DNA of 9,715 nt from Clostridia bacterium (GTDB lineage: Bacteria; Bacillota; Clostridia; Monoglobales; Monoglobaceae). This document shows, piece after piece, positions 5,279 through 9,715 of the stretch. How positions within the stretch are numbered: position 1 is the first letter of the stretch; every line of letters starts with the position of its first letter. Where the stretch lies: the NCBI GenBank assembly GCA_900769795.1, contig CAAGHZ010000079.1:1-9715 (forward strand), in the 5' to 3' direction. The notes below the pieces were generated by a model that worked only from the letters and a program-made list of their open reading frames with translations, did not search any database and was not told the origin of the DNA. Position numbers and translations under genes: made by a program.

Positions 5279-6581
5279 ACTTTTCTTTTGTTGTATGGCC
5301 ATGCATGTGACCGAGCAAAATTGCACGACGATTCTTCACATGGTCCGGCATCGGGGTGATGTCCCCTGCGGCAGTCAGCGCCATCTTCGTAAAGAGCGGA
5401 CCGACTATCTCATATATAAGCACCGCAAAAAGTGTAATGTTACGAATCAACCCGCCTTGCTCTCCAATCTGCATTGCAGTTGCACACATACCAAGAGCAA
5501 CGCCTGCCTGAGGCAGAAGAGTTATACCAAGATATTTACAAGTGTTTGGTGTACACTTAGATGCTTTTGCACTCGCATAGGTGCCAAAGTATTTACCAAG
5601 GGAGCGAAATACTATGTAAACCACACCCAAAAGAGCCACCGCTCCATCAGAGAATGCACCAAGTTCAAGAGCTGCACCACTGACCACAAAAAATACTGCA
5701 TAAAGGGGCGACGTCCATCTTTCAGCGGATTCCATCAGATTATCAGCAAGCGGACATATATTGCAAAAAACCGTACCGAGCATCATACATGTAAGCAGAG
5801 ATGAAAATCCAATATGAACAGGACCGATTTCAAAATGCAAGGAACTGAGAGCCACCGCAACCAAAACAACTGCTATGGTAAGATTTAATCGGTTTGTGTT
5901 TGAGTTGTATAACTTCTCAAGTTGTGTAAGTATCCACCCGTGTATCGCGCCAAGACCTAATGAGCATACGATTTCAAGCAGCGGATTTACTATTATTGCC
6001 ACCATATCCGTGCTACCTGTCACAAGGGTTTTTGCAATGCCAAAGGATACTGCAAAAACAATCAATCCAACCGCATCATCAAGAGCAACAATAGGCAACA
6101 GGAGTTTTGTGAGAGGCCCCTTTGCCTTATACTGTCTAACAACCATCAAGGTTGCCGCAGGCGCCGTTGCAGTTGCGATTGCACCAAGAATAATAAGTTG
6201 CGGCACAGAAATCTTATCAGGCATAATAATATGTAAGCCATAAAGTGCCAAGTCAACCAAAAGTGTTGCTGTAAGCGCCTGGAAAATACCTATAATCAAT
6301 GCTTGTTTGCCTGTCTTTTTCAAATCATCGAGTTTAAACTCACTACCGATAGAAAATGCGATAAACCCAAGTGCGACCTCTGATAAAATAGATAACCCTT
6401 CTACCTCATCAGCCGTTGCAAAACCAATGCCTTCAACACCGATTCTGCCAAGGCAGTACGGCCCAATCAACACGCCTGCAATAAGATACGCTGTCACCGA
6501 CGGTAATTTGAAAATCTTAAACACCCTTGTCATCAACAAACCTGCAAGCAAGGCAATTGCAACCGATATAATGCCATTCAT
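5277..6581 (-). CDS. Cation:proton antiporter, CPA2 (KefB/NapA-like) membrane domain
   Basis: A 434-residue polytopic membrane protein of the sodium/hydrogen exchanger fold, exchanging Na+ or K+ for protons. About 12-13 hydrophobic segments span residues 1-405. Family marks are LPSVTAYLIAGVLIGP (26-41), the unwound-helix region ATATAPAATLMV (136-147), and the ion-binding pair Asp168-Asp169 in PIVALDDAVG, typical of electrogenic CPA2 members. A basic residue, Arg326, lies in VFRSLGKYFG, and LLPQAGVALG is at 355-364. The C-terminus is a short His-rich tail (ILLGHMHGHTTKEK) with no RCK/TrkA-N domain, so it is the membrane module alone. The ATG at 6581 is preceded by GAGG nine bases upstream. It has its own promoter and terminator and so is a single-gene unit. 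Ion specificity cannot be read from sequence. Confidence 0.9.
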   Translation of the reverse strand: MNGIISVAIALLAGLLMTRVFKIFKLPSVTAYLIAGVLIGPYCLGRIGVEGIGFATADEVEGLSILSEVALGFIAFSIGSEFKLDDLKKTGKQALIIGIFQALTATLLVDLALYGLHIIMPDKISVPQLIILGAIATATAPAATLMVVRQYKAKGPLTKLLLPIVALDDAVGLIVFAVSFGIAKTLVTGSTDMVAIIVNPLLEIVCSLGLGAIHGWILTQLEKLYNSNTNRLNLTIAVVLVAVALSSLHFEIGPVHIGFSSLLTCMMLGTVFCNICPLADNLMESAERWTSPLYAVFFVVSGAALELGAFSDGAVALLGVVYIVFRSLGKYFGTYASAKASKCTPNTCKYLGITLLPQAGVALGMCATAMQIGEQGGLIRNITLFAVLIYEIVGPLFTKMALTAAGDITPMPDHVKNRRAILLGHMHGHTTKEK

Positions 6582-6612
6582 AATACTGCGCCTCTTTCCT
6601 TTTATTAAAATA

Positions 6613-6646
6613 AATACCTATAATATATTATGTTTCGCAAGGTATT
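6613..6646 (-). promoter_or_regulatory. Inverted repeat overlapping the antiporter -10 region (possible operator or 5'-UTR hairpin)
   Basis: AATACCT (6613-6619) and AGGTATT (6640-6646) form a perfect 7-bp inverted repeat around a 20-nt A/T-rich spacer. The right half overlaps the -10 element by three bases, so a protein bound there would block RNA polymerase. The repeat is short and may be chance. Confidence 0.3.
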
Positions 6647-6672
6647 GTATCACAAATAAACCCAAAAGTCAA
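6644..6672 (-). promoter_or_regulatory. Sigma-A promoter of the antiporter gene
   Basis: On the minus strand TTGACT (6667-6672) and TACAAT (6644-6649) are spaced 17 bp, with TG before the -10. Transcription would begin near 6637, about 55 nt ahead of the start codon. Confidence 0.88.
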
Positions 6673-6760
6673 AGAAATATGTAAAAAATTATAATAATTA
6701 AGACATTCTTGTTTTAGCTGAATTTCCCCGTCGTCAGGAAACTTTCGTTAAAAAATTAAA

Positions 6761-6841
6761 CCACAGAGAGATTTTAACAGTATGTATCAATATAATAGCT
6801 GCATTGCGTCTGCACCTTTAACATACATAATCCCTCTGTGG
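6761..6841 (-). terminator. Long imperfect hairpin downstream of the mannose-6-phosphate isomerase gene
   Basis: CCACAGAGAGATT (6761-6773) and AATCCCTCTGTGG (6829-6841) are inverted. In the minus-strand RNA all 13 positions pair (one G-U). An inner GUAUGU/ACAUAC helix continues the structure around a middle part of about 35 nt. On the minus strand it is followed by UUUAAUUUUUUAAC, so it can end the DUF4432-isomerase transcript. The long, partly structured interior is more than a simple terminator needs; a small mobile palindromic element or a 3'-UTR RNA are alternatives. The remainder of the gap (6673-6760 and 6842-6899) shows nothing further beyond a weak TTTCC/GGAAA repeat near 6725-6742. 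Confidence 0.6.
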
Positions 6842-6899
6842 CAGGTGTTAATTCTGATTGTTAATTTATCACTTTTTTATTAGCGCCATATTTTCTGCC

Positions 6900-7916
6900 T
6901 TAATAACATTCTACAATCTCCATATTGCCTTGAACCTTAAATTTACCCATAAGACTGCACGGCATAAAGAAATAATCGCCCTTTTTAATATCCATAGAAT
7001 ACTCATCTCCAAAAATCTTGCCGTTGCCATCGGTTACAATGTATACTCCATAACTGTCTTTTATATTAAGTGTATGTATTCCTCCGCCCAATGTAATGCG
7101 GTTTATAACAAAGCAATCAGTATCTGCAGATGTAATCATATTTTCAATCCTAACCCCATTTTCATCAAAGGCAACCTTTGGTATCAGTTTTGTATCCGGC
7201 GCCTTGCCAAAATCAAAACATTCAACTGCTTCCTCTTTTGAAAGTCCGATATACATTTCCTGTTCATTGAGCTTGTATTCGTCGCACCAATGCTCCGGTT
7301 GGATTGTAAAATCAGTAGGCTCCTGAACCTCAAGAATAAGGCAACCCGCACCAATTGCGTGAACAGTTCTGGCAGGCACCAGGAACACATCACCAACTTT
7401 TGGTTCTATGTATTCCATAAGTCGCTCCATAGCATCCTTATCCGTTTCACTTTTATCAATTGCTTTTACAAATGTTTCCTTGTCAATCCCATCTTTAAAG
7501 CCGAAATATATTCTTGCCCCGGGTCTTGTATTCAACACAATCCAGCTTTCGGTTTTTCCATACTCGGAATTAAAATACTTTCTTGAAAAAGCCTTGTCAG
7601 GATGTGCCTGTGCAGGAAGTCTTACTGCACTGTCTAAGATTTTTACAAGAATTCGTAACTTTTTTGACCTACCCAGCATTTCCTCAGGATATTTTTCAAG
7701 CAGCTCATCAAAATACATGTCGCTGTCTTTTATCTTTGAAACGCCCTCGTTTTCGCTTGCCATTTCTCGGTTCAGCGCCTTTACCGCAGAACAAATCCAT
7801 TCCTCCGGCAAAAAGCCATCCTTTGCCTCGTCACCAAAAAAGCCATTAAAAAGCTTGCCGCCCGTATATACTCTGCCAACTCTGTTTCGTTCAAAAAAAA
7901 TCGGTTTATTAAGCAT
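6900..7916 (-). CDS. manA: Mannose-6-phosphate isomerase, class I
   Basis: A 338-residue cytoplasmic cupin enzyme that interconverts mannose 6-phosphate and fructose 6-phosphate using a bound zinc ion. Candidate metal ligands are all present: Gln103 and His105 in LPAQAHPDK, Glu123 in GKTESW, and His186 in VPARTVHAIGAGCLILEVQE. The following EPTDFT segment is also typical. The length matches the short Firmicute form (about 315-340), not the longer enterobacterial one. The C-terminal cupin half (about 265-338) closes with a beta-rich end and a final Cys-Tyr. The ATG at 7916 has GGAG seven bases upstream. It follows the DUF4432 gene by 136 nt with no clear terminator or good promoter between, so the two are probably one transcript ending at the hairpin at 6761-6841. 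Paralogous sugar-phosphate isomerases of this family are hard to separate by sequence, so the exact substrate is a family inference. Confidence 0.88.
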   Translation of the reverse strand: MLNKPIFFERNRVGRVYTGGKLFNGFFGDEAKDGFLPEEWICSAVKALNREMASENEGVSKIKDSDMYFDELLEKYPEEMLGRSKKLRILVKILDSAVRLPAQAHPDKAFSRKYFNSEYGKTESWIVLNTRPGARIYFGFKDGIDKETFVKAIDKSETDKDAMERLMEYIEPKVGDVFLVPARTVHAIGAGCLILEVQEPTDFTIQPEHWCDEYKLNEQEMYIGLSKEEAVECFDFGKAPDTKLIPKVAFDENGVRIENMITSADTDCFVINRITLGGGIHTLNIKDSYGVYIVTDGNGKIFGDEYSMDIKKGDYFFMPCSLMGKFKVQGNMEIVECY

Positions 7917-8052
7917 TGTAATTCTCCTTTAATATATTTTTATAACCGGTTGCTCGGCCCGTCTTACCTGAAATTAAAACCCTTATTGAAAATCTTCCTT
8001 CATTTTCATTTCATAGTATTATTTACCCGATACCGCACTTTTTCTTAAAGTT

Positions 8053-9018
8053 TTACAACTCGTATGCTTCAAATTTGAGATTAAAGTTTCTCTCCTGTCC
8101 CGGACTAAGAATTTCAAGAATCCCTTTTTCACGCATAACGTTGCGTCCGTCAGGCTGACAATTACCCGGTTCCAATCCCATAACATAATCATATTCGCCC
8201 ATCATCTTCCACTGCGTAAAGTATCCGAGTTCAGCCGTATCATATGACATCTTTAAACCCTTTTTAATATTGGGATTTGATATAGAAACCTCTGCCTGTC
8301 CCTCAAGAGTATGATAAAAACACATTTCCTCATAACCGTTTTGGGGTTTTTCTGATTTGAGACAATTATCTATATCTGTCTTTGAATGTTCGTTTCTTGG
8401 CTCTACCTTTGCTGACGGAATCGATATTTCAGAACTCTCATCAAGAAGCGGATATCCCATATTGCAGTGATACAAAATCTGCACAGGGCTATCCCCACTG
8501 CCTATATTCTTCACCTTATCCTTAAGGCAAACTTCATTTTTTTCAAGAGATACTATATATTCTCTCTCCAGTATCAGTTGATGTGCAAATATCGCTGCAT
8601 CACGCACAACCGCCTTTATATGAATCCCATCGTCTTCTATCCAGTGTCCGATGTTTTCGCATGGGGTGTTTGAAATAGTCCCGTGCAAAGGCAATTCCTC
8701 TCCATTATCCGTACACGGGCTTCCAACAGCAGTCAATCCGCAAGTTGTGATAAATCCTGCAGTAAATGACTTTAAAAAGCCCAGGCTCTTATTGTCATAG
8801 TATTTAGGCGAAACATATCCACAAGGTGCAAAATAGCCAAAATTATCACCCTTGAGAGAAAGTCTTGCTATGTCTGCGCATCTGTCAACAGATATCCATA
8901 ATTCAAGTCCCTTTCCGTTTCTGACGTAGAGCATACGCATTCCGTCACCCTTGCCGCCCGAGAGTCGCATTTCTTCAACTCCGAAAATCTGATTTTGATG
9001 TCCTATGTATTTATTCAT
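8053..9018 (-). CDS. DUF4432 family protein (aldose 1-epimerase-like)
   Basis: A 321-residue protein without signal peptide, recognised as DUF4432, a branch of the galactose-mutarotase-like beta-sandwich fold. Family-type stretches are GLELWISVDRCADIA (37-51), FGYFAP (60-65), FITTCGLTAVGSPC (89-102), ELPLHGTISNTPC (108-120), EREYIV (151-156), LYHCNMGYPLL (182-192) and GLEPGNCQPDGR (281-292). His112, His184 and Glu283 sit where mutarotases carry catalytic His and Glu, so sugar anomer or acid-sugar binding is likely; this assignment is by inference. The ATG at 9018 follows GGAGGAGATAGAAA. It is the first gene after a strong promoter and is followed by manA, pointing to handling of a sugar before it enters the mannose/fructose 6-phosphate pool. 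No specific substrate is established. Confidence 0.82.
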   Translation of the reverse strand: MNKYIGHQNQIFGVEEMRLSGGKGDGMRMLYVRNGKGLELWISVDRCADIARLSLKGDNFGYFAPCGYVSPKYYDNKSLGFLKSFTAGFITTCGLTAVGSPCTDNGEELPLHGTISNTPCENIGHWIEDDGIHIKAVVRDAAIFAHQLILEREYIVSLEKNEVCLKDKVKNIGSGDSPVQILYHCNMGYPLLDESSEISIPSAKVEPRNEHSKTDIDNCLKSEKPQNGYEEMCFYHTLEGQAEVSISNPNIKKGLKMSYDTAELGYFTQWKMMGEYDYVMGLEPGNCQPDGRNVMREKGILEILSPGQERNFNLKFEAYEL

Positions 9019-9101
9019 TTTCTATCTCCTCCATAACAGGCCTTACCGCCTTGTATAACTTTTGTATGTTTTTTTTAAATTCCCATTGCATCAAAATTTG
9101 T

Positions 9102-9120
9102 CTGTTATAAAATTATACAG
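9102..9120 (-). promoter_or_regulatory. Small inverted repeat over the -10 of the DUF4432 promoter
   Basis: CTGTTATAA and TTATACAG are complementary apart from one extra T and enclose the -10 hexamer. It could be an operator half-site pair, but A/T-rich promoter DNA gives such matches often. Confidence 0.22.
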
Positions 9121-9140
9121 GATTTAATTAAGAAAGTCAA
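9112..9140 (-). promoter_or_regulatory. Sigma-A promoter of the DUF4432-manA unit
   Basis: On the minus strand TTGACT (9135-9140) and TATAAT (9112-9117) are separated by 17 bp. Transcription should start near 9105, leaving a leader of about 85 nt that is A-rich and shows no convincing structure apart from a short GGC/GCC pairing next to the ribosome binding site. Confidence 0.9.
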
Positions 9141-9196
9141 ATTAAAAAGTACTTCGGCACATCAACCAAAAGTATTCGCAAACATCAATAACACGC

Positions 9197-9224
9197 AAAA
9201 AGGGTGGTCCAAACCACCCTTTTT
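9197..9224 (-). terminator. Terminator of the partial FAD-oxidoreductase-like gene
   Basis: GGGTGGT and ACCACCC form a stem around a four-base loop, extended by A-T pairs, and begin immediately after the stop codon (9225-9227). On the minus strand a U5 run follows. On the plus strand it is followed by at least seven T, so it could act both ways. It isolates the upstream gene from the DUF4432 promoter. Confidence 0.92.
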
Positions 9225-9715
9225 TTATTCTATCTCAAAGCCAAATATCCTGAACTCCTTGCTGCCATTAGTAGAAACGGGAATAAATCTTATTTTCTTT
9301 ACCTTCCAATCAATGTTATGAATAACAAATCTCTGATAATTGTTTTCGACCCTGATGCTTTTTATTTCTCCGCCTTCGCCGACTCCCTCTATAATATATT
9401 CCTTGATAAGCGTATCCGGCAGTTTATATCGGGTTTCAACAAGATGATAACAACATGGCATATTATGATAATCTCTGTTTAAGTCACTATCAAATACAAG
9501 CCTTATCCTTTTTATGTTTTCTTCGTGTCCAAAAGTGTATTCAATTGCATCGCCATGGCTACCTATCCATAAATTTTCATCGCCACGATAAATTCCGTTT
9601 CTCACCACATCTGCAGAGCACTCTGCCTGTTTTGTAATAGAAGATGTCATTCTTTTGTGCCATGGTAAAAGTGATATTTCAACCTTGTTGGAGTGACATT
9701 TTTGCAGAGCAAAAG
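9225..9715 (-). CDS. C-terminal part of a larger protein, probably an FAD-dependent oxidoreductase with discoidin-like tail (partial)
   Basis: The frame is open from the right edge to the stop, giving 162 residues of a C-terminus. The Met at 9650 is internal: no ribosome binding site precedes it, and the frame upstream remains coding. The sequence has the marks of a galactose-binding/discoidin-like beta-sandwich: NGIYRGDENLWIG (18-30 counted from that Met), AIEYTFGHEENIKRIRLVFD (35-54), then EYIIEGV...IKSIRVENNYQRFVIHN, KVKKIRFIPVSTNGSKEFRIFGFEIE. The pairing of 'NGI.R..NLW' with 'RLVFDSDLNR' and 'NNYQRF' is remembered from the C-termini of FAD-dependent oxidoreductases found near carbohydrate genes in Firmicutes and Bacteroidetes. 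The FAD domain itself is outside the window, so this is inference. Alternatively it is the binding module of a glycoside-active enzyme. The neighbouring sugar genes fit either reading. Confidence 0.55.
   Translation of the reverse strand, partial: FALQKCHSNKVEISLLPWHKRMTSSITKQAECSADVVRNGIYRGDENLWIGSHGDAIEYTFGHEENIKRIRLVFDSDLNRDYHNMPCCYHLVETRYKLPDTLIKEYIIEGVGEGGEIKSIRVENNYQRFVIHNIDWKVKKIRFIPVSTNGSKEFRIFGFEIE

Noticed and set aside
7944..7951. AACCGGTT palindrome between the DUF4432 and manA genes
   Set aside because: Only 8 bp, with no -35/-10 pair nearby and no second copy; not enough for an operator call.
9225..9650. Complete 141-residue gene starting at ATG 9650
   Set aside because: The frame remains open to the right edge and no Shine-Dalgarno precedes the ATG; it is the C-terminus of a larger protein.
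1..9715. CRISPR array, tRNA/rRNA genes, insertion sequences, prophage or defence genes
   Set aside because: No regularly spaced repeats, cloverleaf-like sequence, transposase or phage-type protein was seen in any frame.

Overview
The window comes from a low-GC, Gram-positive bacterium, most likely a gut or anaerobic Firmicute of the Clostridia (Lachnospiraceae/Oscillospiraceae type). This is inferred from three things. Strong AGGAGG-type ribosome binding sites precede most genes. There are near-consensus sigma-A promoters (TTGACA/T, 17 bp, TATAAT/TACAAT) and T-rich intrinsic terminators. The protein content (BMP-family lipoprotein, surface protein with a WGDM...PL-type tail, DUF4432 protein) also fits. 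Species cannot be named from the sequence. Every intact gene lies on the minus strand.

Region 1 (1-4310, read right to left) is a purine salvage and uptake operon. A consensus promoter (4275-4303) drives a leader of about 115 nt with RNA-like architecture and an intrinsic terminator. It is followed by xpt (xanthine phosphoribosyltransferase), a BMP-family nucleoside/purine-binding lipoprotein, a double-NBD ABC ATPase and the first of presumably two permeases, which runs off the left edge. The transporter would bring in a nucleoside or base, and Xpt would convert xanthine (and possibly guanine) to the nucleotide with PRPP. The leader does not match the classical guanine riboswitch. Its predicted fold (enclosing helix, hairpin, loop-upstream pseudoknot, terminator) plus tandem PurBox-like repeats is the most interesting signal here. 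Between the binding-protein and ATPase genes lie a GC-rich terminator-like hairpin and a 50-bp near-perfect palindrome, a layout that could set a higher level for the binding protein.

Region 2 (4342-5280) is a broken junction. The 3' part of a beta-helix-like surface protein gene (minus strand) abuts, at about 5140-5149, the last ~35 codons of an AraC-family regulator gene (plus strand). Both genes have lost their 5' parts. This is what a deletion between two divergent genes, or an assembly join, would leave.

Region 3 (5252-6672) is a single-gene unit: a CPA2-type cation:proton antiporter with its own promoter and a terminator overlapping its stop codon.

Region 4 (6761-9715) is a carbohydrate-related group: a DUF4432 (aldose-1-epimerase-like) gene and a class I mannose-6-phosphate isomerase gene, apparently co-transcribed from one strong promoter and ending at a long hairpin. 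Upstream is the 3' end of a gene whose product looks like the C-terminus of an FAD-dependent oxidoreductase with a discoidin-like tail, closed by its own terminator. No tRNA, rRNA, CRISPR array, insertion sequence or phage gene was seen.
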